Shown here: in pieces, positions 17,449-25,949 of the stretch
Numbering within the stretch: the stretch's first letter is position 1
Layout: every line of letters starts with the position of its first letter
Assembly: GCA_040830495.1 (NCBI GenBank)
Contig: JBFOMA010000003.1
Span: 496,001-560,000, forward strand
Reading direction: 5' to 3'
DNA length: 64,000 nucleotides
From: Oceanipulchritudo sp040830495
GTDB taxonomy: Bacteria; Verrucomicrobiota; Verrucomicrobiia; Opitutales; Oceanipulchritudinaceae
Program-made: the position numbers and the translations under genes
The notes under the pieces: generated by a model
The model's database searches: none
Told to the model about the DNA's origin: nothing
The model's input: only the letters and a program-made list of their open reading frames with translations

Positions 17449-19044
17449 TCAGCTAGCGGGTTGCTTGTCGAGTACGAACTTCAGGCTCATCGCGGTAACG
17501 AATCCGCCAAGAATGAGCATGACCGTGGCGATGCCACCAAGAAGGGAGAAGGGACCCTTATTAATTGCCATCAGCACGAGAGCCCAAAGCGGCATGATCA
17601 CCATAATGACCGTGGCTGGAAGAACGAATCCGTACTTGATTGCTCGCGATTTGAGGTAAACCAGGAATGTCAGGAGCGCCATCGCTGCCATCAGCTGGTT
17701 TGTCGATCCGAACAGCGGCCAAACAACTCTCCATGCAGGTTGCCCATCGATTTGCACAAACACTGCCAATGCCGGACCGATCAATACCGCGGCAGTTCCC
17801 AACCACCTTGTTGCAGGCGACCGAACTTGCAGGAATTCCTCCATTATGAAACGGCTCAGCCGGGTGCAGGTATCCAGGGTCGTCAGCAGGAAAGTACTCA
17901 CTGCCAGAAGCGTGAATTCCATCGCCAGGGACTGTGGCAGGCCAACGGATGCCATGAACTTGCTAGCTCCAGTTGCGAAAATAATGGTTGGGTTGGGCCC
18001 AGCTGCTTCTCGCTCGATTTCAGTCAGGATTGCAATGGTACCCAATGCGAAAACAGCCAGAACACCCTCCACAAGCATTCCGCCATAGTTGACCTTGCGA
18101 ATGTCCGTCTCGCAGGACATCTGCTTGGAAGTCGTGCCGCTACTGACGATGCTGTGAAATCCACTGCAGGCGCCACAGGCAACCGTTATGAACAGGAATG
18201 GCACCAGGAAGCCGACATCCGGATGATTCCAGCCGCTGAATGTATCAATCTGGATCGCATGGCTGGAAACCAGCACGCTCAGCAGCCCAACGATCATGAG
18301 TACGTAAAGAAATGTCGATGACAGGAAATCGCGCGGCTGAAGCAGGACCTGTACCGGCAGAATGGCGGCAACGTAGCAGTACACTAGAATCAGGACTGCC
18401 CATAGCTTCGCGTCCATGACCGGTGCCGGGAAAAAGTGCCCGACCGCCAGGCCGGCGTAGGTCACCGGGACAAATATGGCGATTTTCACAAGGAACGGGA
18501 GCTTTGTGCGCGTTAACACAACTCCGAAAACCAATGCTGTTGTAATAAACCAGCCTGAGGCAGTGGCTACCGATGGCGTGTTCTCAAAAGTTGCCGCAGT
18601 CAGGTCGAGAAAGACGATCATGACGTAGATCAGGGCACACAGTACGAAGAGGGCGAACAACCTGCCGGTCTTCTGGCCAACGATCGAACGCATTGCCTCA
18701 GCGATCGATTTTCCCCCAGTCCTGACAGAGATCACGGCCGCACCGTAATCATGCAACCCGCCTACAAAGGCTGCCCCAAACAATATCCATAGCCAGGTGG
18801 GCCCCCAGCCGAAATACATCGCCGCAAGGATTGGCCCAACTATAGGCCCAGCTCCTGCAATCGATGAGAAGTGATGCCCGAACAGAATCGATGCACGCGT
18901 GGGGACATAATCCACTCCGTCTTTCAGCGTGTGCGCCGGCGTCTCCCGGTCCTTTGTCAGCCCTGTCCGGCGATCCATGAATCCACCGAAGTACTTAAAG
19001 GCCAACCAGAAAAAGACGATCGAGATCACTAATAGATATATCAT
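17449..19044 (-). CDS. cstA: Carbon starvation protein A family transporter (short form)
   Basis: A 531-residue inner-membrane protein with about 14 hydrophobic helices and the CstA signatures FGHHFSSIAGAGPIVGPILA (residues ~55-74) and ACGACSGFHSIVSSGTTSKQ. Family members import pyruvate or peptides. At 531 residues it matches the shorter CstA forms rather than the ~700-residue E. coli protein. It is transcribed divergently from the PfkB-kinase gene across a 160-base spacer holding an ACACGTGT palindrome at 19126-19133. Confidence 0.9.
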   Translation of the reverse strand: MIYLLVISIVFFWLAFKYFGGFMDRRTGLTKDRETPAHTLKDGVDYVPTRASILFGHHFSSIAGAGPIVGPILAAMYFGWGPTWLWILFGAAFVGGLHDYGAAVISVRTGGKSIAEAMRSIVGQKTGRLFALFVLCALIYVMIVFLDLTAATFENTPSVATASGWFITTALVFGVVLTRTKLPFLVKIAIFVPVTYAGLAVGHFFPAPVMDAKLWAVLILVYCYVAAILPVQVLLQPRDFLSSTFLYVLMIVGLLSVLVSSHAIQIDTFSGWNHPDVGFLVPFLFITVACGACSGFHSIVSSGTTSKQMSCETDIRKVNYGGMLVEGVLAVFALGTIAILTEIEREAAGPNPTIIFATGASKFMASVGLPQSLAMEFTLLAVSTFLLTTLDTCTRLSRFIMEEFLQVRSPATRWLGTAAVLIGPALAVFVQIDGQPAWRVVWPLFGSTNQLMAAMALLTFLVYLKSRAIKYGFVLPATVIMVIMPLWALVLMAINKGPFSLLGGIATVMLILGGFVTAMSLKFVLDKQPAS

Positions 19045-19204
19045 GTCGGCCTTTGGTCATAGCTTCCAGCCGCCACAGCTGTCAATAATCCGACAAGATT
19101 TTCTGGTGTTCCCGACAAAAATCACACACGTGTAAGCTTTTTTGCTGGATAAGTGGGAAAGGAAGGTATTAAAGGGGGCATAAACTGAAAAAAGGAGAGA
19201 ATTT

Positions 19205-20278
19205 ATGAAGATGCGAGCAGACGCGAAATATGATTTACTGGTAGCGACGAGCATGGGGGTAAGGCTGACACCGAAGGAGGGGCAGCCGTTCCATAGTTCG
19301 AATGAATTTGTGATGCAGGCGACGAGTGCGGAAACGAACGTGGCAAGCCTGTCATCCTATTTGGGACTGAAAGTGAAGGTTCTGACTAATTTTGTGAAGG
19401 GGAGCCCGGTATCGCGCTTCATCCAGGACGACCTTGCGTCACGTCATATGGACTATGAGGGACCGGAAGTGGAGCAGGGCGGGCCCTGGGGTTACCGTCA
19501 CCAGTTCAATCTTGCAGACAGCGGAACTGGCCTGCGTGGGCCGCGGGTGCAAAACGACCGCGCTGGCGAAGTTGGCCGGACCCTGAGCGTGAAAGACTTC
19601 GACCTTGAGCGCATATTCGTCGAGGAAGGTGTAAAGATCGTGCACCTCTCGGGGTTGATTGCAGCGCTTTCTCCCGAGACCAGCCAGTTCTGTTTGGAGA
19701 TTGCTCGTGCGGCCAAGAAAGCGGGATCAGTGATCTCCTTTGATCTGAACCACCGCGCATCCTTCTGGATTAACCGCGAGGAGGAGCTGGCTGCTGTTTT
19801 CAAGGAAATCACAGTTCTTGCCGATATCATGATCGGTAATGAGGAAGATTTCCAGCTATGCCTTGGACTCGAGGGCCCTGAAGCAGGCGGTAAGGACATC
19901 TCGGCGAAGATTGAGGGTTTCAAGGGCATGATCAACACGGCCCGTGAGACTTATCCGAATGCTTCAGTATTTGCCACGACACTACGGGAAGTAGTCAGTA
20001 GCAACCTTCACCTATGGGGATCCATTCTCTCGGTTGGTGATGAGTGGCAGGTAATCGAGCCGCGCGAGATCGGTGTGAAGGACCGTATTGGCGGTGGCGA
20101 TGGATTTGTCGGTGGCATGCTTTACGGGGTACTGAAGGGCTGGACGCCCGAGCAATGGTCCAAGTTTGGTTGGGCCAACGGGGCATTCACCGCGACACTG
20201 CTGACAGATTACTCCCAGGCTGCGGATGAAGAGCAGATCTGGAGTGTCTGGCAGGGCAACGCACGGGTGAGGCGCTAG
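19205..20278 (+). CDS. PfkB-family sugar kinase, 2-keto-3-deoxygluconate kinase-like
   Basis: A 357-residue ribokinase-fold enzyme. The N-terminal AETNVASLSSYLG segment corresponds to the sugar-binding G/A-x-N-x-A region. The C-terminal signature DRIGGGDGFVGGMLYG carries the catalytic Asp and anion hole (usually GAGD; here GGGD). The overall pattern resembles KDG kinases, which phosphorylate KDG in uronate breakdown. A strong ribosome site (AAAGGAGAG) precedes the ATG. The last four bases overlap the dGTPase stop codon tail to tail. Substrate assignment is moderate. Confidence 0.8.
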   Translation: MKMRADAKYDLLVATSMGVRLTPKEGQPFHSSNEFVMQATSAETNVASLSSYLGLKVKVLTNFVKGSPVSRFIQDDLASRHMDYEGPEVEQGGPWGYRHQFNLADSGTGLRGPRVQNDRAGEVGRTLSVKDFDLERIFVEEGVKIVHLSGLIAALSPETSQFCLEIARAAKKAGSVISFDLNHRASFWINREEELAAVFKEITVLADIMIGNEEDFQLCLGLEGPEAGGKDISAKIEGFKGMINTARETYPNASVFATTLREVVSSNLHLWGSILSVGDEWQVIEPREIGVKDRIGGGDGFVGGMLYGVLKGWTPEQWSKFGWANGAFTATLLTDYSQAADEEQIWSVWQGNARVRR

Positions 20279-21576
20279 TAAAGATCCATCAAGGTTCCGA
20301 AATCCGGCTCGAAGAGTCGCTTGTAGGTGCGGATGGCTTGTCCATCGGTTAGTGAGGACAAGTGGTCGCATAGGATGCGGCGCTTGGCATGATCGTCTGC
20401 CGCGGACTGTACCCATTGGTGTACCGGATCAGGCAGAATTCGCAGGGGTCGTGGATTGGATCCGAGAATGTGGTCTGAATATGCCTCGAACAATCGCGTT
20501 AGCAGGTATCCACCCTTGAACTCGATTTGCTGGAGTGAAGAAGACTTGAAGATGAGATCGATCGCGATCCGCTTGTTGAGCGAGCAGATTTCACTAACTT
20601 TTGGATCTACTTCCAGCTTGAACCGGTGGCGGTTACTATCGCCACTGAAAGGATTTTCGCAGGGAACCAGCCGGCAGGCTTGGATAAACTGGCCGATCTG
20701 GAGGCTCGTCCGCGGCTCGTATCCGCCACTCTGGATTTCCTTCATCAGGTCATCCAGTGATTGCTCCTGGTAGCTGGTCAGGTCGGATTGCCGGTCGCTC
20801 CAGTCCCTGAGTGAATCGGGTGTGATGAAGCGGGCTTTTATTCCATCCACAATGTCATGTAGCGAGTAGGCAGTATCGTCTGCCCAGTCCATGATCTGGC
20901 ACTCGATGCTTTTAACAGAATTTAATTGCCGCGGGGACATGCTGGAAAAGTCCTGGGCGGGAAAAACAAAGGCCCGCAGCTTTTCCTGGTCATCGTAGAG
21001 GAAATGGTTATCCGGCAGGATTCTGGATCCGTTCTCCTCAATGCAGCATTCCTTGTGCAGTGCCTTGTATTTCAGGATACCATCGAGAAAGGCGCGAGTC
21101 GGTTTCATGCCCGAGGGACGTTTGGGACGGGCATAGATCAGTCGCGTGAGAATTCTAAGGGTTTGGGCGTTCCCCTCAAAACCTCCTGATTCGGACATCA
21201 GCTCGTTCAGTTTGCGTTCGCCGATGTGCCCGAATGGCGGATGTCCTAAGTCATGCGCAAGGCCGACTGCTTCTACTAGGTCCGGATCAATGTGAAAGTC
21301 CGGGCGCAGACGGTCGCTGGTACGGTTGAGGTGCTCAGCGATCGACTTTGCGATACGGGCGACCTCGATTGTGTGGGTCAGGCGGGTTCGATAAAAGTCG
21401 TATTCACCAGACTGGAAAACCTGGGTCTTTGACTGGAGCTGGCGAAAGGCGGATGAGAAGAGCACCCGGTCGCGATCTACCTGAAAGGGTGTGCGATGGT
21501 CATTTTCCGGTCGCTTGCCCGGCAGGTGCTCGAAATCAAATTCACCGTAGAATTTATTCTCCATGGGGAGTGTCAT
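20275..21576 (-). CDS. dgt: Deoxyguanosinetriphosphate triphosphohydrolase-like HD protein
   Basis: A ~433-residue HD-superfamily enzyme that would cleave dNTPs to nucleoside and triphosphate. The metal ligands are visible in RTRLTHTIEVARIAKSIAEH and in GLAHDLGHPPFGHIGE, and a later Asp in MDWADDTAYSLHDIVDG. Conserved N-terminal features (DRDRVLFSSAFRQLQSKTQV) match the dGTPase group. Two close ATG codons (21576 and 21564) are equally possible starts, and no clear ribosome site helps. Its TAG stop shares the CTAG palindrome with the PfkB gene. Confidence 0.9.
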   Translation of the reverse strand: MTLPMENKFYGEFDFEHLPGKRPENDHRTPFQVDRDRVLFSSAFRQLQSKTQVFQSGEYDFYRTRLTHTIEVARIAKSIAEHLNRTSDRLRPDFHIDPDLVEAVGLAHDLGHPPFGHIGERKLNELMSESGGFEGNAQTLRILTRLIYARPKRPSGMKPTRAFLDGILKYKALHKECCIEENGSRILPDNHFLYDDQEKLRAFVFPAQDFSSMSPRQLNSVKSIECQIMDWADDTAYSLHDIVDGIKARFITPDSLRDWSDRQSDLTSYQEQSLDDLMKEIQSGGYEPRTSLQIGQFIQACRLVPCENPFSGDSNRHRFKLEVDPKVSEICSLNKRIAIDLIFKSSSLQQIEFKGGYLLTRLFEAYSDHILGSNPRPLRILPDPVHQWVQSAADDHAKRRILCDHLSSLTDGQAIRTYKRLFEPDFGTLMDLY

Positions 21577-21619
21577 GCAACAAATCCGATAATACGACAA
21601 TTAGAAACCACGTGAGGAA

Positions 21620-22075
21620 TCAGAGGTCCTTGTCTTTGGTATCGATTATCAACGTGACCGGGCCGTCGTTCGCCGCATCGATTTCCATGTAGGCCCCAAA
21701 AACTCCTGTTGCTACGGGCTTGTCACAAAGCTGCTCCAGCTTTGTCACGAAAAACTCATACAAGGGTATCGCTGAATCCGGCAGGGCTGCCCGATTGAAG
21801 GACGGCCGGGTACCTTTCCTCAGGCTGCCATATAGGGTGAACTGGCTGATGACCATAATCTCGTAGTTCTTGTCCTGTAAGCTACGGTTCATTTTTCCCT
21901 GCTCATCTTCAAAGCAGCGGATCACAGGAATCTTCTCCGCCAGCCAGGTAGCATCTTCCTGCGTATCCCGCTGCTCAATACCGAGGAATACCAGCAATCC
22001 CGGGCCGATAGCACCACTCAGCTTGCCGTCGGCGATCACCTTTGCCTGCTTCACGCGCTGCACCACGACTCTCAT
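21620..22075 (-). CDS. dtd: D-aminoacyl-tRNA deacylase
   Basis: A 151-residue dimeric proofreading enzyme that frees tRNA from D-amino acids. The two active-site motifs are intact: SQFTLYGSLRKGTRPSF around residues 77-93 and the NDGPVT loop near residue 136, which carries the cross-subunit cis-Gly-Pro. The length is normal. It lies 43 bases upstream of dgt on the same strand, so the two nucleic-acid quality-control genes may be co-transcribed. Confidence 0.95.
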   Translation of the reverse strand: MRVVVQRVKQAKVIADGKLSGAIGPGLLVFLGIEQRDTQEDATWLAEKIPVIRCFEDEQGKMNRSLQDKNYEIMVISQFTLYGSLRKGTRPSFNRAALPDSAIPLYEFFVTKLEQLCDKPVATGVFGAYMEIDAANDGPVTLIIDTKDKDL

Positions 22076-22135
22076 GTTGTGGAGCTTTAGGACACCTCCA
22101 CGATTCTGACAAGTGTAACCGAAGTGGTCAGACGT

Positions 22136-22169
22136 GATTAAATTTAATCAAAATTACTTAGGTAATTTT
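22136..22169. promoter_or_regulatory. Two adjacent AT-rich palindromes in a divergent intergenic region
   Basis: GATTAAATTTAATC at 22136-22149 is a perfect 14-base palindrome. It is directly followed by AAAATTAC-TTAG-GTAATTTT (8-base arms) at 22150-22169. They lie between dtd and the response regulator gene, where an operator for a dimeric regulator would be expected. No regulator is identified. Confidence 0.4.
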
Positions 22170-22260
22170 ACTTACACGGCTCGACAGTTTCTCCCTAGGC
22201 CTTTTATATTGCAGTCTCAATGCTCATGTTTTTCCTTTGTTCGGTTGTTCGAAACGCCAT

Positions 22261-22848
22261 ATGGACATACTAATCGCTGAAGACGACTTTATATCGCGCA
22301 AGCTCCTGGTGAATATCCTCGAGGAGCTTGGCCATGTCGTGACGGTGGCTACGGATGGCCAGGAGGCATGGGAAGCATACCAGAAGCAGCCCAGCAGACT
22401 GCTGATTACCGACTGGCTGATGCCCCAGATGGACGGACTCGAACTGGTTGAGAAAATTCGTTCAAACGATCTCTCAGACTATACCTACGTCATTTTGCTG
22501 ACAGCCAACATCGGCCAGCGGGAAAACTACTTCAAGGCGATGCATGCCGGAGTGGATGATTTCCTGGCAAAACCACTGGACCGCATGGAGCTTGAGATCC
22601 GCATGAACGTCGCTGAGAGAATCCTCAAGGCGAGTTCCCACATCCACTCACTGGAGAGCGTGCTGACAATTTGTGCCTATACAAAGAAAATCAATTTCCC
22701 GGACGAGGGATGGCAGACAATCGAGGAGTTCATGAGAAAGCACCTTGGACTGACTGTTTCCCATGGAATCGAGCCCGAGTACTACGATCGCGTCATCAAG
22801 CCGCAGATTGAAGAACTCAAGAACCGTAGTGCACAGAGTGACTCCTGA
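22261..22848 (+). CDS. Response regulator with degenerate CxxC-type C-terminal domain
   Basis: A 195-residue cytosolic protein. Residues 1-120 form a CheY-like receiver with the acidic pair E7-D8, the phospho-acceptor D51, T81 and K104. Residues 131-180 (LTICAYTKKINFPDEGW, then SHGIEPEYYDRVI) resemble a small domain often seen after receivers that carries C-x-x-C and C-P-x-C. Here only C138 remains; the others are T141, E171 and Y174. No DNA-binding domain is present. The start is at the second methionine, beginning the receiver. No histidine kinase is adjacent. Confidence 0.85.
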   Translation: MDILIAEDDFISRKLLVNILEELGHVVTVATDGQEAWEAYQKQPSRLLITDWLMPQMDGLELVEKIRSNDLSDYTYVILLTANIGQRENYFKAMHAGVDDFLAKPLDRMELEIRMNVAERILKASSHIHSLESVLTICAYTKKINFPDEGWQTIEEFMRKHLGLTVSHGIEPEYYDRVIKPQIEELKNRSAQSDS

Positions 22849-22867
22849 AAACCGGCTGCCCTTAGCG

Positions 22868-22896
22868 TTGACAGGGCTGACGATGCATTTTGAATT
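22868..22896 (+). promoter_or_regulatory. Possible promoter before the ketosynthase gene
   Basis: A perfect -35 hexamer TTGACA at 22868-22873 stands 17 bases before TGAATT (3 of 6 matches to TATAAT). It lies in the 80-base gap between the response regulator and the ketosynthase gene, so the lipid unit could be transcribed on its own. The weak -10 keeps confidence low. Confidence 0.3.
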
Positions 22897-22928
22897 TCAG
22901 GTTTTTGACTTTTGCAGATTATTGATTC

Positions 22929-24194
22929 ATGCCTAATGCGGAGATGAGTGAGACGGATTCGAACAGAATTGTAATTACCGGTGTCGGCCTGACAGCACCG
23001 AATGGCAACTCGCTGCCTGAGTTTCGCGAAAACCTCCTGAATGGGGTAGCCAATGTACAGAACACTGACATGCGCTACATAGGCGAAGTGCACGCAGGTA
23101 TTTGCAATTATGATACCAGGAAGTACCAGACTCGCCGAGAGCTAAGGACGAGTACGCGTGCCGGCAGCATTGGTATCTACTGTAGTCGCGAGGCGATTAC
23201 CGATTCCGGTATCGACTGGGAAGACACCGACAAGAGCCGGGTAGGCGTGTATGTCGGCACTACCGAGCACGGCAACGTGGAAACGGAGAACGAGGTACAC
23301 AACATTTCCCAGTATGAATACGATGTGCGATTCTGGTCGCACCATCACAACCCCCGTACTGTCGCCAACAATCCCGCAGGTGAAATCACCTTGAATATGG
23401 GGATCAAAGGTCCGCACTACACAATCGGTGCTGCCTGTGCGGCAGGTAACGCCGGTATTATCCAGGGTTATTACATGCTCAAGTTGGGCGAAGTGGATCT
23501 TGCGCTCGCAGGCGGGGTCTCCGAATCAACCGGAACCTTTGGTATTTTCGCCAGCTTCAAGAGCCAGGGAGCGCTCGCCGTGCATGAAGACCCGAACAAG
23601 GCCAGTCGCCCATTTGACAAGGACCGCAATGGAATCGTAGTGAGCGAGGGTGGAGCAATTTATACCTTGGAGCGCCTTTCCGATGCCAAGGCCAGGGGAG
23701 CAAAGATATACGGGGAGATTGTTGGGTACCACATCAACTCGGATGCGACCGATGCCGTGCTGCCGAACAGCGAGCGCCAGACCGAATGCATGCGCGCAGC
23801 CCTTGCCAAGGCCGGACTTGAGCCATCCGATATCGATATTGTGAATACACACGCGACCTCAACACCCCAGGGAGACATCCAGGAGTGCAAGGCGGTCGGC
23901 GATGTATTCCCGGCAGAATCCTGCCCAAACACCCGCATCAACAATACCAAGAGCTTTATCGGCCACGCCATGGGTGCAGCAGGTGCCCTTGAGTTGGCTG
24001 GAAACCTGCCATCATTTGAAGATGGAATGGTTCATCCCTCAATCAACGTGGATAATCTTGACCCGGATTGCGCTCTGGGGAATCTTGTGATAGGGAATCC
24101 TGAGAAACGACCGGAAATCAACGTCATCCTGAACAACAGTTTCGGGATGTTGGGGATAAATTCCTGTCTGATTATTAAAAAGTTTGCAGATTAG
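22929..24194 (+). CDS. Beta-ketoacyl-ACP synthase (KAS II/FabF-like)
   Basis: A 421-residue thiolase-fold condensing enzyme. The predicted triad is Cys170 in YTIGAACAAGNAGI, His308 in VNTHATSTPQGD and His346 in NNTKSFIGHAMGAAGA, so it should be active in Claisen condensation. The Cys motif is GAACAAGN rather than the TACATG or TACASG common in housekeeping FabF, which points to a specialised paralogue. It starts a plus-strand unit with an acyl carrier protein 26 bases downstream, then a CrtI-like flavoprotein and a methyltransferase. A role in a dedicated acyl, polyene or modified-lipid pathway is inferred. Confidence 0.88.
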   Translation: MPNAEMSETDSNRIVITGVGLTAPNGNSLPEFRENLLNGVANVQNTDMRYIGEVHAGICNYDTRKYQTRRELRTSTRAGSIGIYCSREAITDSGIDWEDTDKSRVGVYVGTTEHGNVETENEVHNISQYEYDVRFWSHHHNPRTVANNPAGEITLNMGIKGPHYTIGAACAAGNAGIIQGYYMLKLGEVDLALAGGVSESTGTFGIFASFKSQGALAVHEDPNKASRPFDKDRNGIVVSEGGAIYTLERLSDAKARGAKIYGEIVGYHINSDATDAVLPNSERQTECMRAALAKAGLEPSDIDIVNTHATSTPQGDIQECKAVGDVFPAESCPNTRINNTKSFIGHAMGAAGALELAGNLPSFEDGMVHPSINVDNLDPDCALGNLVIGNPEKRPEINVILNNSFGMLGINSCLIIKKFAD

Positions 24195-24220
24195 TCCGAT
24201 TTTTCTACAACCGCGCCAAT

Positions 24221-24478
24221 ATGACCAAGGAAGATATAAAGAAAGTGGTTTTGGATATTATAGCCGAAATCGCTCCAGATGAAGATTTGAGTAATGTGAA
24301 GCCCAGCATCCGCCTGCGTGATCAGCTGGACCTCGACTCCATGGATTTTTTGGATATCGTCATGGAACTTCGCAAGAAGTTCGGTATTGAAGTACCGGAG
24401 GACGAATACATCAATCTGGCCAGCCTCGACAGCTGCGCTGACTACCTGATTCCCAAGTTCAAGTCTGTCCAGGCCTGA
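24221..24478 (+). CDS. Acyl carrier protein
   Basis: An 85-residue acidic four-helix carrier. The phosphopantetheine attachment serine is S40 in LDLDSMDFLDIVMEL, the canonical DSM-type motif. It sits between the ketosynthase and the flavoprotein and is probably the dedicated carrier of this unit rather than the fatty-acid synthesis AcpP, since no fabD, fabG or fabH is near. No Shine-Dalgarno sequence precedes the ATG. Confidence 0.93.
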   Translation: MTKEDIKKVVLDIIAEIAPDEDLSNVKPSIRLRDQLDLDSMDFLDIVMELRKKFGIEVPEDEYINLASLDSCADYLIPKFKSVQA

Positions 24479-24510
24479 TTGGGCAGGAGCCGCTTTATAT
24501 ATTTCCCACG

Positions 24511-25947
24511 ATGAGTGGAAGCAAGGGCGGCGCATCATTCGACACCATTATAATTGGATGTGGAATGGCCGGACTGGCGGCCGGTATCCGCCTCGCGATG
24601 TACGACAAGAAGGTCGTCATCCTTGAAAAACACAACGCACCGGGTGGCCTGAATGGCTTTTATTTTGCCGGCGGCCGCAAGTTTGATGTCGGCCTGCATG
24701 CGGTTACAAACTTCACCGAGCCATTTTCGCGTGGAACGCCTTTGGGAACCGTGATGCGCCAGCTGAGGCTCCCCAAGGATGCCTTCCAGCTCTGCCCGCA
24801 AAAAAGCAGCCGGATTGCGTTCCCTGGAGTAGATCTGCGTTTTTCAAACGATTTTGATTTGCTCGAGGCGGAAGTTGCCCGCGCATTTCCGGAAGATATC
24901 GATGACTTTCGCAGACTAAGGAAGACTGTCCTCAATTACGACGCGCTCGACCTCGATAAAGGATATCTTTCGTCTCGGGAGACGGTGCAGGGAATCATCC
25001 GCAATCCAGTGCTCGAGGACATGCTTTTCTGCCCACTCATGTTCTATGGGAATGCCCGTGAGAGGGACATGGATTTCGGGCAGTACGTCACCTTGTGGAA
25101 AGCCATCTTCGAGGAAGGCTTTGCACGCCCACTTGAAGGAGTACGCGTCATGATTCGGGCGCTGCTTGACCGCTACCGGAGCCTCGGAGGAGTTCGGCGT
25201 ATGCGGTGTGGTGTGAAACGAATTATCCGGGATAATGGAAGGGCAATTGGTGTAGAGTTGGAAAGCGGGGAGGAGCTCTTTGCTGACAACATTCTATCCA
25301 CTGCTGGCCGCACTGAGACTGAAGTCCTTTGTGGAGCGAAATCCGATTCGGCGGCAATATTGGCCAACACAGGGGCACTCAGCTTCGCGGAAACCATCAG
25401 TGTGTTACCTGAGGAGCCTGCCAAACTTGGATGCGACGAGACAATAGTCTTCTTTAATGATTCCGAGAAGTTCAGTTATGAACAATCGGTTGATGCAATT
25501 GATTTACGCAGTGGGGTTATTTGCTGTCCCAACAACTACAGCTACCGCGATGGCGAGCAACTGGAAGAAGGGCTTTTGCGGATCACTACCATGGCCAGCC
25601 ACGCCCTATGGACCGGCTACGATGAGGAAACTTATCTGAGAAACAAGGAAGCGTGGTTCCCGCAGATGGTGGAAAGTGCCTTGAGGTTCATGCCTGGCAT
25701 GCTAGCGGAGGAAGTCTTTGCAAAGACAGTTTTTACCGACATGTTCACTCCGCGGACAATTACCAAGTTCACCAGTCACTTTGGAGGAGCTGTCTACGGT
25801 GCCCCGGACAAATCCAAGAACGGACTCACCGAATATGATAAACTCTTTCTTGCGGGAACCGACCAGGGCTTTCTGGGCATCGTCGGGGCAATGCTGAGCG
25901 GAATCAGTATGGCGAACCGCCACATCCTGATGGGAGGGAATGGCTGA
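24511..25947 (+). CDS. FAD-dependent oxidoreductase, phytoene desaturase/CrtISO-like
   Basis: A 478-residue flavoprotein of the CrtI/CrtISO/retinol saturase group. The N-terminal dinucleotide fold reads IIIGCGMAGLAAGIRLAM (residues ~11-28), followed by VILEKHNAPGGLNGFYFAGGRKFDVGLH. The C-terminal FAD motif is LFLAGTDQGFLGIVGAMLSG. Members desaturate, saturate or isomerise long conjugated chains. In this context an acyl chain bound to the neighbouring carrier protein is a possible substrate. A TATATT box 7 bases before the ATG may be an internal promoter. The stop is 2 bases before the methyltransferase start. Confidence 0.85.
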   Translation: MSGSKGGASFDTIIIGCGMAGLAAGIRLAMYDKKVVILEKHNAPGGLNGFYFAGGRKFDVGLHAVTNFTEPFSRGTPLGTVMRQLRLPKDAFQLCPQKSSRIAFPGVDLRFSNDFDLLEAEVARAFPEDIDDFRRLRKTVLNYDALDLDKGYLSSRETVQGIIRNPVLEDMLFCPLMFYGNARERDMDFGQYVTLWKAIFEEGFARPLEGVRVMIRALLDRYRSLGGVRRMRCGVKRIIRDNGRAIGVELESGEELFADNILSTAGRTETEVLCGAKSDSAAILANTGALSFAETISVLPEEPAKLGCDETIVFFNDSEKFSYEQSVDAIDLRSGVICCPNNYSYRDGEQLEEGLLRITTMASHALWTGYDEETYLRNKEAWFPQMVESALRFMPGMLAEEVFAKTVFTDMFTPRTITKFTSHFGGAVYGAPDKSKNGLTEYDKLFLAGTDQGFLGIVGAMLSGISMANRHILMGGNG

Positions 25948-25949
25948 AA

